This document shows positions 1 to 10,333 of a stretch of DNA of 64,000 nt, one piece after another. The translations under genes and the position numbers were made by a program. The stretch's first letter is position 1, and every line of letters starts with the position of its first letter. The notes below the pieces were generated by a model. It made no database searches and was not told where the DNA came from. It worked only from the letters and a program-made list of their open reading frames with translations. Location: NCBI GenBank assembly GCA_022925895.1, contig JAKSYS010000054.1:62001-126000 (forward strand), read 5' to 3'. Source of the DNA: Fragilaria crotonensis. Taxonomy: Eukaryota > Bacillariophyta > Fragilariophyceae > Fragilariales > Fragilariaceae.

Positions 1-946
1 CAAACTACCACAGTACCTGGACAGATTGAGAAATTGGTGATTTGATTGTATTCATTCAGGAAGATTTATGTAGTGACTACCCAGCATATTGTAGTACACC
101 CTAAAACACATGGTGTTACTGTACTAGTAACTTGTTTTTGGTGAGGAGTGACCGTTCACAAGTTAGAACACATTAAATTCGGGATTTTTCCTGCTTGTGT
201 GAATTTTATCTTCGTAGTTTAATTGCTGACTACTGTAACAACAAGTAAATGAAATCACAGTGTTAAAGTAGTCAGACTGATGTTCCAGCAAGCTAGTGAA
301 GGTGTGAGGATCCACTACATACGTTTTGCCAAGTCTAACATCACCAGCAAAAAACAACTCAACAGGCATGGTCACAGTCACAGTCACTTTTGAAAAATAA
401 ATTTTGTTGACAACTCATTTTTTATCCTATGGCACATTCCAAAGAACTACCAGCACTGGCTACTAATTTAATTGAACCAGTGTCAGTTGCAAAAAGCATG
501 AGTTTCACCACAAACTCCAAGATATTCCTGTTGTTCAGATCACCAGCAATTCGAATGTGTTCCTTTCTGAGGACTCAAGAACCACTTCCACAACAGCAGA
601 CTCATAACAACACATACATTTGACATGAATGTGTAACATGCAAAAAAGTCATACCCACTTGATTTTGTAAATTGGACTCAATTTGAGTGACTCACCTGTC
701 CTGATGCCATGTTAAGGAAAAACTCAAAGAATGAAGACTTGACAAATCATATCATCTTCATGATTTTACATCACAATAGCTGCATAGCATACCCATCATC
801 TATCTATTTGTTCAACCTTAAAGAAAACTGTCAACAAGTGTGCCTTTAAGGCAAAAGAATTCTAATCCAGACACCATGTTTATATGCTTGTTCTTCCTTT
901 GCTGGTTGACGCTGTACAGGAGTAGTGAGGAACGGACCGGAGCACT

Positions 947-1040
947 GGAGTAGTGGAGTAGTGGAGTAGTGGAGTAGTGGAGTAGTGGAGTAGTGGGTAG
1001 TGGAGTAGTGGAGTAGTGGAGTAGTGGGTAGTGGGTAGTG
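947..1040. repeat. Minisatellite, 9-bp unit GGAGTAGTG
   Basis: About ten tandem copies of GGAGTAGTG, with a few shortened units (GGTAGTG) at the right side. It lies in non-coding DNA. The open frame that runs across it on the minus strand is only a translation of the repeat. Confidence 0.85.
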
Positions 1041-1142
1041 CTAGTAGTAGACCCGGTATCTGAGAACTCGTGAAAATCAGGGTTACCCCAATGCACCCTT
1101 ACTTTGGTACTGTACCTGGTACTGCTGTGATTGACTAATTCG

Positions 1143-1695
1143 AGTTGCAAAAACACGGATTGGGTTGCAAACCAACGCCGTTCTCTCGTAGAAATTTTGC
1201 AACCCTACGTGCAACTGGGTTGCAAAAGATCCTGATGTTCCGCACTGCGTTTTTGTCACAGTACCTGCAAGTTCTACAGGTCCCTGTCGTATACACATAC
1301 CGGAGGGAGTTGAAAATACTACTTCGGTTGCAAAACACCGGAAATGTACCAGGTACAAGTACTCGTAGTAGTGCATCCAATACACCTTCAGTGACATTTT
1401 CAAAACTTGGCGCGCTTTCTACTGCTCTCTAGTAGTAGAGAGAGAGCCACTTAACCGAGACCCGGTGCCTTCATGATCAAAACAACTATCCCTGTCCTTA
1501 ATGCTAAAATAAGAACGTTATTTTAAGGGTAACATTTTTCTTGTCTTCCTGCATCATTGGATCCACGGGTGTTCGTTGGCAGGTACCTGGTACTATACAA
1601 GTACTCGATGCATGGTAATCTTACGCCTGAAATACAAGGGTTACCCATAAGCAACTGGTACTACGAGTATGTATATTAAATATACTGGGTTGCAA
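1143..1695. repeat. Cluster of GGGTTGCAAA motifs in both orientations
   Basis: The core GGTTGCAA or GTTGCAA occurs near 1144, 1162, 1217, 1326 and 1687 on the plus strand, and as TTTTGCAACCC near 1195 on the minus strand. The spacing is irregular, so this is not a tandem array. It could be leftover subterminal repeats of a DNA transposon or a binding-site cluster. I cannot tell which. Confidence 0.4.
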
Positions 1696-2889
1696 TTCAC
1701 AGCTCTTAGCACCGAGTGATAAAAAAGTGAGAGAGTGTATCAACTATCAACACACCTCCTCTCTAGAGAGATCACCTATTTGTCGGGCAGATCAACATCG
1801 TTGTTGGAAATTGTTTCCACCGAGGTATCTTCACACTAACATCACCTGACTTCCTTGAAACGGGACAGAGGTAAGTTGATGGGTCCTTCATAAATGGCAT
1901 GACACTTTTAAACGTTGATTCGTCGACGTGTTCCTGTACGGGTGATCGACCTCCCTAAAGACAGGAATATGCCTGGAGCTTGATGTCTATTTGTTTAAGT
2001 TTAGTTGAGGCATACCCGCAAAGATTGGCGTCAGTCTTGTGGGTATGCGGCCATTTTCATCTGATGTCATTGTTGGTGAAATCCGACCGCCACAGCGAGG
2101 TATCCCAACTCTCGAAGGGTGCGGGTTCCGCTAAAGTCATCGCCGTTGCCTGTAGGTTTCCTGTACAGTGTCATAGCTGTATCTTCGTACAGTGCGTTTT
2201 GGCGAGATGGTGGGCGGGCTCGTCGCACGAATGTACGACGGACTCGCGAAATTTTTGGCTTTCACGGGGGACCTCTCCCAATTTTTGTCGGTTTTGTTGT
2301 ATACGTGTACATATATATTGTTGAATGATTCGTACTCACTTGTTATCGTATTGATTTCCTCTGGCAGTTATTTCCTTTTACGCACTAGTACATTTTGTAC
2401 CAAGGGTACTAGTGGAATTGGAAACCAAATAACCGGCGAGTCTTCGTGGTGTTTTTCACTACCATAAAGATCAGAATCAAGGTGTGAACATCATTGCTCA
2501 GGGCGAGTGAGTTTTGGATCTGGTAGAAGCTGCTCTTGACTCTCTGCACTCCGTTGTGGTCATCACTCTTGATTCAACTGCATCTGATTTGATCATTGCA
2601 TAGAATTTCAGGCTCCAGGAGCATTTATCGATTGCTGTCATTTTTACTCCCTTCGGAGTGTTGGAATCCTACGTGCGCGGCTACGAGTTTCCAATACCCT
2701 TTGGTTGTGAGGCGATAAATTCTCGATTGGATCGAAAGTGAGCCGGATCGGTTGAAGCGACATCTGAAGCAATCAAGCCATCGTTTGATTTGAGATTTGA
2801 TTGGCCGTCAACCTGTTGTACACCTGCATTCAGTGACTTTCAAGCTCTTTGTCCTCCAGAAACCCACCAAATCTGCTGTCAAGAAGACA

Positions 2890-4428
2890 ATGAGCAAGTG
2901 GCTTCGCAGGGATACTGATCATCATACCAGCGGCCCTCAATCCAACAGCATTGCAGAGACTTTCCAGCCGCCACCAACGGAAATGGCCACAGCGCAAGGA
3001 ACTGTTCCTTTTCTTCAACCTCAAGCAAATATCCCTCCTCATTCTCACCCAATGGGGGGATACACACCACCTGCTTCAGCGAATATATCGATGGATGTTG
3101 ATCAAGACGGGAGGAATAACAAGTACCAATCGAACAACATGAATACCAATGGAGTCAGTCAGTCTTCGAATAGAGTATATGATGCATCCAGAAATCGGCC
3201 ATCGAGAGACTTGAATGTAGTCGACCCTCAAGATCGCCCTCGACCTAGTCGTGCTGACTCAAGTCGGTCGAGACCACAACGGCAGGCACAAGGCAATGGA
3301 TCTTCAACAGCAATGACTACTACAACAGCGCAGTATCAATACCAGTCGCGTCCTGGGGCAACGAATGCCGCCATTTCTCCGCAACACTACGCTCCGCCGT
3401 CGTTCAATACACCAGCTACTCCACAGGAATCATTGCAACCGACCTACCCTCCTCCAGCAGTATCAGAAGAGACCCCAGCTGCACAGGCCCCCTCGCAACG
3501 GCGTCCTGCATACCTCCTCCACCGTGATCTTGTCATCGGAAAGGGATCATACGGCCAGGTATGCATTGCATCAAGAGGAGAACCCGAGGGCCACTCGTCA
3601 GGTCGTTCTGGTAAACGAAAGAAGTTTGCTTGTAAATGCGTCATGCTACGAAACGACCCTAAGTACATAGCAAAGCTGCAGGAAGAGGTCAACGTGCTTC
3701 GCGAGCTCCGCGGGCATCAGAATGTGATTAGACTCTACGACGTCTTCTGTGTCGACAATGAGCTGTTCATAATAACCGAGCTTGGTCGCGGCGGTGATCT
3801 CTTTCACTTGTTGACCACACACCCGAAGCATGGCGTCACCGAATCTTACGCGGCCAAGACGGTGGTGGAAATGCTGTCTGCGGTCGCTTTTTTGCACTCC
3901 AGGCATATATGTCACCGTGACCTCAAACTGGAGAACTGGGTCTTGGAATCCGGGAAGGATGTTTGGAGTCCTCTCAAACTCATCGACTTCGGTTTGTCGA
4001 CTCACTTCACTCCGGGACAACGATTGAGCAGAGTCGTTGGTTCCTCATACTACGTAGCCCCTGAGGTTTTGAAGAAATCCTACACCGAAGCCTGCGATCT
4101 CTGGAGTCTTGGAGTGATCGTATATATGCTTCTCAGTGGCGCTCCTCCTTTCTACGGAAAAAACGATGAAGCCATCAAGGCTTCCATCGTTCAAGGGGAG
4201 TATACATTTCCACACGAGCTCTTTCGAGACGTTTCTGATGAGGCCATGGCATTTGTATCAACTTTGTTGTCATACAATACTGAGTATCGTTACACTGCAC
4301 AACAAGCTCTAACCCACCCATGGCTCGCAACCAACGTTGACCAGGAGGCGCTGCAAAGAGCGAAGGATGGTGCTGTGGGAGTTGGCATTCTGATCAACGA
4401 CAATTCCCCAGAGCCCATGCAATTATAA
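2890..4428 (+). CDS. CAMK-type Ser/Thr protein kinase without EF-hands
   Basis: A 512-aa protein kinase. Residues 1 to about 205 are Gln/Pro/Ser/Asn-rich and probably disordered. The kinase domain spans about 209-478: glycine loop GKGSYGQV (from 217), catalytic lysine in FACK (K249), catalytic loop HRDLKLEN (H342), DFG (D366), and an APEVL motif after an activation segment rich in Ser. The order and wording (GSSYYVAPEVLKK, DLWSLGVIVYMLLSGAPPF) are those of the CAMK/CDPK group. The 34 residues after the domain contain no EF-hands, so direct calcium binding as in plant CDPKs is not expected; calmodulin-dependent or DCLK-like control is possible. I chose the ATG at 2890; the frame is open further upstream but has no ATG there. 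The next gene converges from the other strand 444 bp away. Substrate unknown. Confidence 0.9.
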   Translation: MSKWLRRDTDHHTSGPQSNSIAETFQPPPTEMATAQGTVPFLQPQANIPPHSHPMGGYTPPASANISMDVDQDGRNNKYQSNNMNTNGVSQSSNRVYDASRNRPSRDLNVVDPQDRPRPSRADSSRSRPQRQAQGNGSSTAMTTTTAQYQYQSRPGATNAAISPQHYAPPSFNTPATPQESLQPTYPPPAVSEETPAAQAPSQRRPAYLLHRDLVIGKGSYGQVCIASRGEPEGHSSGRSGKRKKFACKCVMLRNDPKYIAKLQEEVNVLRELRGHQNVIRLYDVFCVDNELFIITELGRGGDLFHLLTTHPKHGVTESYAAKTVVEMLSAVAFLHSRHICHRDLKLENWVLESGKDVWSPLKLIDFGLSTHFTPGQRLSRVVGSSYYVAPEVLKKSYTEACDLWSLGVIVYMLLSGAPPFYGKNDEAIKASIVQGEYTFPHELFRDVSDEAMAFVSTLLSYNTEYRYTAQQALTHPWLATNVDQEALQRAKDGAVGVGILINDNSPEPMQL

Positions 4429-4872
4429 GCAAAACATTGAATCATACCATCTGGTGTCAAAGCTAGAATCTAAGAACAGCGCCCTCTTCAAGAATATTTA
4501 CATATAGATCAAGCCATTGTTCTCGCGTTTAACATAGATTAGGAGACGTTCGATCGTCCTGATTCGTGACCTGGATGAGTCTTGCTGTGTTTGAGGCGTG
4601 TGGAGATCAAGACATAGCTCAATTGTTGAACATGTTGAAGGAGGATTTGTTACCATGATGAGCCATGCTGCACTCATAATAATCGAGGTGTGTGAATGAC
4701 AGTGGGACGAGGTCCACCGTCGCCACCCCGTGACCCCTTTACTGAAATACCGTTGTCGCTAAATGTACTAATACAATCGAATTATGAGGCTATCCAACCG
4801 GTTCAAACATTCAAAAGCGTCGCGAATGGCAATTTGGAACGCGTCAGTAATCATCGACCAACAGATTTTCCT
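4429..4872. other. Intergenic, convergent 3' ends
   Basis: 444 bp between the stop codons of the kinase and the MDR gene, which face each other. It presumably holds both 3' UTRs. No repeat or additional gene was seen. Confidence 0.6.
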
Positions 4873-6432
4873 CTAGAAGTTCTCGTCCTTCCATGGCTCA
4901 CAAATGATAGCCCCGAATACGCCGCCTTTGATCAAATCGTCGTGTGCCTTTCGGACTCCGCTGAGGTTGATGAAGCGATCCACCTTTGGTCTTATCCTTC
5001 GATCACCAAGCAAATCAAATAAAAACCTGGCGTCCTCTCTTGACTCCTCGCGGTTCCAATTCTCGAACGCGTTGTAAATGGATGCATGATCCTGAGTGAG
5101 GATAGTGGCATAGTTCAAGATGCAATCGACGTCCACTAGCGTCCCTGGCCGTTTTGTGGGTGGGTGAGCGAACCATACCAGCCGACCTCCTGGAGTCAGT
5201 GCAGCGGGGATTTCGCTGCGGTTGTTTGAGTATTCGTAGTCGATGATAATATCCATCTGCCCCTTAACTTCTGGAAGCCAGACTTCAATGTCAACACCCA
5301 GGGGTTTGGCGGCGAGATAAATTTCAACATAACTATGATATCGAGATTCGCAAATGATGTGAACGCTCTCCGCTTCTGCCACACGAGCAAGTTCTACTAC
5401 CGCTTGGATTTCCATTATGGATGCGCCTTCAGTAAGAAGAATTTTCTTGCCCTTCAAAGAACCCACGGAATGTTTGGTTTCCTGGGTTCGTCCGTGGTGG
5501 AGAGCTTGAAAGGCCGGAAGGTACGTAGACATCACAGCAGCCACTTCTGCTGAGTCAAGTCTCTTCGGGACCTTAACCAGAACTTCAGGTGAAATCAAAG
5601 CATACCGCGCATTTCCTCCCGTCTTGGTCAATGCCGCCACTCGAGAACCTGCAGGAAGGACGCCATCGTGAACAATGCCTACGAAGTTGCTCCCCATTAC
5701 AAACGGGGATTCCAACTCATCAGAAAAGAGACCACTTCGGATGCAAACGTCCAGAAGGCATACATGGGTAGCTTCGATTGCAACGATAACCTTTTCTGAT
5801 TTGGTGGACTCGACATGATCCTTCCACATGTCCGTCCTCCTCACTCGTATCGGCATTGGGCGCTCGGAGAGACCGTCAATTGAAATGCATTCAACATGCA
5901 TGTTATCGCAAGCACGGAGCATCGTGACGTTGGTAAACACCGATCGAACCATGTCAGCACGTTTCCTACGACTACCACAGCTCTGGCGCTCACGTATTGT
6001 TATGGCCTTTTTCCTCGCACTGTTTTCAAACGGGATTTCGTAAGTCGTGGCAATGATGTTTGCAACAGCATTGCAGCATACGCCCGTGACGTTGGCGAGG
6101 TATTGGTTATCCGCCACCAGAACCCTTGCCCTTTCATCTTGTTTCTCTGGTTTATGGCACAAACTAGAGATAATTTCTTCGTGCACAACGGGTATTGCGA
6201 GGATGTTTCGAAGCATACTTGTTATGGCAGGTTCGGGAATGATTTTTTCATTGACCAATGCGTTGTCGTCGCTTCCAGAAAGGCACCAAGGTTCATAGAA
6301 GCATTGAAGAAGCTCCGAGTCACGCATGCTGCGCTTGGAAGCAATTATAGTTGATGAATGGTTGTTGGAAGGTGAAGGGTGAAGAAAGGATTGTTGGTGT
6401 GGTAATGTCATGCAGAGGCCTTCAGCGTTCAT
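4873..6432 (-). CDS. MDR-family quinone oxidoreductase-like protein with novel N-terminus
   Basis: A 519-aa protein. Residues from about 195 onward resemble zinc-free medium-chain dehydrogenase/reductases (quinone oxidoreductase/zeta-crystallin type): a GroES-like part with SPFVMGSNFVGIV, PAGSRVAAL and YALISPEVLVKVPKRL, then a nucleotide-binding part from LKGKKILLTEGAS and a substrate-proximal C-terminus (GGRLVWFA, RPKVDRFINL). Zinc-ligand cysteines of alcohol dehydrogenases are not evident. The glycine-rich NAD(P) fingerprint is weak (LTEGASIMEIQ rather than GxGxxG), so cofactor use is uncertain. Residues 1-190 match no domain I recognise and carry a basic patch (SRRKRAD). The ATG at 6432 is a true ATG. 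Biological substrate not inferable. Confidence 0.75.
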   Translation of the reverse strand: MNAEGLCMTLPHQQSFLHPSPSNNHSSTIIASKRSMRDSELLQCFYEPWCLSGSDDNALVNEKIIPEPAITSMLRNILAIPVVHEEIISSLCHKPEKQDERARVLVADNQYLANVTGVCCNAVANIIATTYEIPFENSARKKAITIRERQSCGSRRKRADMVRSVFTNVTMLRACDNMHVECISIDGLSERPMPIRVRRTDMWKDHVESTKSEKVIVAIEATHVCLLDVCIRSGLFSDELESPFVMGSNFVGIVHDGVLPAGSRVAALTKTGGNARYALISPEVLVKVPKRLDSAEVAAVMSTYLPAFQALHHGRTQETKHSVGSLKGKKILLTEGASIMEIQAVVELARVAEAESVHIICESRYHSYVEIYLAAKPLGVDIEVWLPEVKGQMDIIIDYEYSNNRSEIPAALTPGGRLVWFAHPPTKRPGTLVDVDCILNYATILTQDHASIYNAFENWNREESREDARFLFDLLGDRRIRPKVDRFINLSGVRKAHDDLIKGGVFGAIICEPWKDENF

Positions 6433-7182
6433 CTAAGAATCCTGAGACTATTCATAAATTCCGAAGTGAACACCACCGCGCGCTTCAACGCATACATCGA
6501 TATAAAGAAATAAACGTATTCGATGAAATGTTATATTATGGGCGTGTTTCATTGAACCATGTGTATTCCTTTACTTGACTTGTCTGTTCCCGCATGACTC
6601 GGCGCTCAGCGCTACCATCAGAAGCCAGTAGACAGTAGCCAGTAGCGCCTACTACCTTCGATTCGACTGCGAGTACTTCAGTACTGTAGTACGCCACGTA
6701 CTTGTACCACTACCAAGACTTTCTACCTGCACACACAGCATCTCGCAGCTCGAAACTTGAGTGCTATCATGTACGGTACATACTACTACCGGTAGAGCGT
6801 ATCATACCCTTTGGAACAAATACAAGTGATACGGTAGAGGAACCAACACATACTGGATCCACATTTTGTCGAGGGCACCACCTGAACATTATCCTGCGCT
6901 CCTAAACCTGATGGCTAACGAATTGCAGAGAATCTCATGTCTACATCCTTGGTTCCGGACCAACACCACTGCCTGGTAATGAGAATGCCACAAGTCTTCA
7001 TGAGAATTCCCTGAAATTCCCGAGCTCTCACCAACGAATCCGGGCGGGCAACTCACACAGGCAATAGCGAAAGCTACGTAGCATGATTGACGGGAAGCAG
7101 CTCGGAATCGGTTTCATGGCTCTATAATGGAACTTTACTCTTCGCTCTAGAGGGCACGTTATTGGCACTGCAACCTAGCCCG
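6433..7182. other. Intergenic, promoter side of the MDR gene
   Basis: 750 bp between the MDR start and the 3' end of the phosphoglycerate mutase gene, both on the minus strand. The part near 6600-6850 is rich in TACTG/GTAC words and in repeated CAGTAG. No gene or bounded repeat was found. Confidence 0.5.
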
Positions 7183-8899
7183 CTACTTAATTAAACATTC
7201 TTCTTCCAGATCCAAGACCAGGTTCTCATGCCAGATCCTTTGACGCTCATTTCTATCTTCCTGGTCGGCAAGGGCAACGAAAGGTTCAATTATTTGTCCT
7301 TCAGCATCCAGGTGTAGCTTTTTAACAATGCTTTCAAAGCCCTGATACGTCAAGAATTTTTGTCGACGGGTGTACATCAGCTCTTCTAAGTGGTCCTTCA
7401 TCCTGACAAGCAATAGCATTTTCTCATACTCAGGCTTTTCTCTCATCTTCGTGTGAAGCTGCCACCAGAGTTGTCGAGTTTCGAAGACAACAGTGTTGGC
7501 CAGACTTTCGCTTAGGGCCTCGTCGCCATTCAAATCAACCTGCACTCCACCCTCCTCCGGTTTGATCAATGACTTGGCAATATTCCGCAGAATGATGCGC
7601 TGCCAGTCTCGATTGGTGACATCACGCTTGCGTTGAATATCTTGCAATCGCTCCAAATCTCCAAGATAAACACCGTGAAAACCGTGCTTGCGTGAAGTAC
7701 CCCATGTGTAACTATTGGGAGAGAGGTCAGCAATATGTCATGACATTAAGACGACAACCAAAATTCCAGGCGTTGAAAGTTGAAACGTACCCTTTAGGTT
7801 CGACCATGTACTGGAATTCAAGCTCATAGTTAGGATCCACCGGCATCAAATTTTGATCCAGTCGATAGAGCAATGGGATGCCTGTCGGGATAGACATGCC
7901 TTTGATATCCTCGTCAGAGATATTGTCGATATGCTTGATCAGTGTTCGTATTGTATTTGCATGAGAGACAATCATGCACTTGTTTCCAGACTTGATACTG
8001 GGACAGATAACTGAGTTGAAAAACGGCAGAATCCGATCTGCTGTGTCTTTGAGCGATTCTGCCCTCGATCGATCCAGTTGTTCTGGAGATAACTTCTTAT
8101 ACCTTTTCCCACGGGTAGAAAATGGACAGAGGTTAATAATGTTCGATCAGCAACGAGCATCTTCAGGAATCACTCACCTTCGATCCGATCCATGCCAGTA
8201 TGGATGGTCATCCTCCATTCTCGGTGGCCGTGTGTCATAGGATCGTCTCATCTGCATGACCAATTCCTGATCTAACCCTAGTTCAGAATACGCAGTATCC
8301 TTATTATAACCTTGCAGTGAACCATAATGTCGTTCATTCAAGCGCCATGTTTTCGTAACAGGTACCCAATGCTGCTTAGCCATGTTAAGGCACATATTAG
8401 CACTGAAGGCAGCTCTTTTGAGAACGGAAGTAAATACGTGGTCAAGTTCGATACCGTTCTCATACAGTAATCGTCCAGCGGCTCTCGCTTCGCTTTCGCC
8501 ACGTTTGGTCAGATTTACGTCACACCATCCAGTGTAACGATTTTGAGAGTTCCATTCTGATTCGCCATGGCGAAGTAATATGAGAGTGTAAAGTGATTCT
8601 TCTCCATAATCCGCCAGGGTGAACGGAGGGGGTGCTGGGTCGCATGGGGTGCCGCCTTTGACGAAATGTGTCGTCGAGTGACCATCCAGGGTTGTCGATG
8701 GTTGTTTACTCGGATCTTGGATAGAATTGCTCTGATAAAGGGTCTTGAGCTTTGACGCAGCAACTCCCCGAGGCGACTTGTTGAGCGGTCTCTTGCTGAC
8801 ACGAGATCCCACGCTGGCATCGCCATTCACAGTCGTCACAAACGAACGCAAATGTGGGTGTTGCTTCCGCACTGCCGCTGTCCTTATCATCGTGGACAT
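7183..8899 (-). CDS. Phosphoglycerate mutase (cofactor-dependent type), three exons, C-terminal extension
   Basis: Interconverts 3- and 2-phosphoglycerate in glycolysis/gluconeogenesis. I join exons 8899-8178, 8102-7791 and 7711-7183 (minus strand) across two GT-AG introns of 75 bp (8103-8177) and 79 bp (7712-7790); the sum is 1563 nt, giving an intact 520-aa protein. The phosphohistidine motif LRHGESEWN places the catalytic His near residue 111. RYTGWCDVNLTKRG, LNERHYGSLQGYNK and the second His in SHANTIRTL (near 288) are family hallmarks of dPGM. The N-terminus MSTMIRTAAVRK is basic and Ser/Thr-rich, suggesting mitochondrial import, then an approximately 60-residue linker. About 175 residues after the catalytic domain (from YTWGTSRKHGF) are absent from the usual 250-aa enzyme. 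The open frame extends upstream only with a GTG, so I use the ATG at 8899. A retroelement begins about 125 bp upstream. Confidence 0.9.
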
Positions 8900-9023
8900 G
8901 ACGAAGAAGGTGGGTTCCAGCAGAATGATGCGAGGAGAAGGTAATCCCCTATCAACGGATTGGTTCACTCAACTTCCTTGCCAGTGGTACAAGTAGGAAC
9001 GTGGAATCGAGGCTCGTCAAGTT

Positions 9024-9264
9024 TTGCAGATAAGACAATAAGCCAATGCAACAGTAGACGGTACCTCTATACGGTCCTACCAATCTTACTGTCTATCTGC
9101 CCACAGTCGCTACGTAGTACATTACTGTCGGCCCTAGGACAGTCAACGCCAAGCGGGCCAGTTGACGGAAAATAACAACTCCCTGATGGAAATCGCTCAC
9201 TTGTTTGTATCTGAACGATTTGAATGCATTTGTGATGACACATCTGCTGATGCATTTTTTCGCT
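9024..9264 (+). repeat. Split direct repeat A1
   Basis: 241 bp beginning TTGCAGATAAGAC and ending ATTTTTTCGCT. It reads the same as A2 at 17527-17767 by direct comparison. It forms the left end of the retroelement. Confidence 0.92.
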
Positions 9265-10333
9265 TCTATACATAACAATGTCAACAAGGCACCCGTGAAT
9301 GTCTACTAACTAAGCTCTATTATCTCGAAGTGTTCGAGACCCAGAGAGGTACAACATTTTTGTTACACCAAGCACGATTCTGCTGCTTTTCTCGCGGCTA
9401 ATCTAGCGCGCCCAATTTCATATTTATCTCTTCGGCAATGATCGAGACCAAAAGGTACATCATTCGACCATTCCTTATATTTCCGTTTCCTGCGAAACAA
9501 AACATTTCAATCATTGCAATACCCATTACGATCGAGACCCAGAAAGGTACATCGTTTACAAAATACAACACGCAATTGGCCAAAACAAGTATCGCTACAT
9601 TGTATCTTCAACTACCCCTTTGTATACAATACATGTTCTACTAATAGAACAGAGGAGAAGAGATGCATCTTACAAAAGCAATCATTCTGTTACCCGTAAA
9701 ATCATCCCATGGTCGTTTACCAACCTCCGAACACAATTTCTCGTAATCATGGTTCATTTTCATTTCACGTTTCCAAGAAAACATACCCAGCTAGGTGTAT
9801 AGTACGAAACCTCTATAGATAAGACCAAACAGAATCTCCTATGTCCTATGCTGTGCATTTATGTCTGAAAATGACCGGCTATTCGACACCCCGTCTATGT
9901 ATTGATTCTGCTCTTTTGCGGCTCAACCTCGGTAACAATTTGCGCACACATGCACTTAAATCCAAACCCCATCCGACGAATCAATAATTCTCATCTCATT
10001 CACATTTCTTAAACACCCATCATTAATCAACGATGGGGAGCCAAACTAATCTAATTTCACATCTCCAATGCACTCCTTCTCCTCTACTTAACGTAGAGTA
10101 CTTACAACAAAAAACCAAATACATCATGTATAATATCGAATTCATTTAACTACTGTTCAATCGGGTCCAGACACACATGGTATATAAAAAATAAGAATAA
10201 AAAAATCCTCTCAAGCTCAAACACAGAGTTCTGAGCCACGCACACATCCCAAAAACCAACCGTAAACTAAATTCAGATCTCACAATCCGTCGAATTTGTC
10301 GATACGCTTCCCTTCAAACTAAAACCTACCAAG
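9265..10333 (+). other. Retroelement 5' untranslated region with short repeated motif
   Basis: Between A1 and the Gag-like frame there is about 1.07 kb without a coding frame. The phrase GAGACCCAGA(A/G)AGGTAC recurs three times (near 9329, 9440 and 9530) at spacings of about 90-110 bp, indicating decayed tandem units that may serve as promoter or packaging signals. The region turns A-rich and T-rich before 10334. Confidence 0.6.

Larger units (their letters stand above)
1..2889. other. Intergenic/5' region without a supported gene
   Basis: Six-frame reading shows only short open frames of low-complexity or implausible composition. A minus-strand ATGGCATCAGGACAG followed by a GTGAGT donor near 700-680 could be a tiny first exon, but I cannot find a convincing continuation. 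A GTAAGT donor near 1871 and several pyrimidine-rich acceptors up to about 2862 suggest that the kinase downstream may have a spliced 5' UTR. The stretch also carries a 9-bp minisatellite (947-1040) and a cluster of GGGTTGCAAA motifs in both orientations (about 1143-1695). Confidence 0.5.

Noticed and set aside
1980-2467. Three overlapping open frames on the plus strand
   Set aside because: Composition is rich in Cys, Trp and Phe with no domain or start context. The stretch looks like a leader or promoter of the kinase gene.
5896-6354. 152-aa plus-strand frame opposite the MDR gene
   Set aside because: A shadow frame antisense to a better-supported gene, with no recognisable family.
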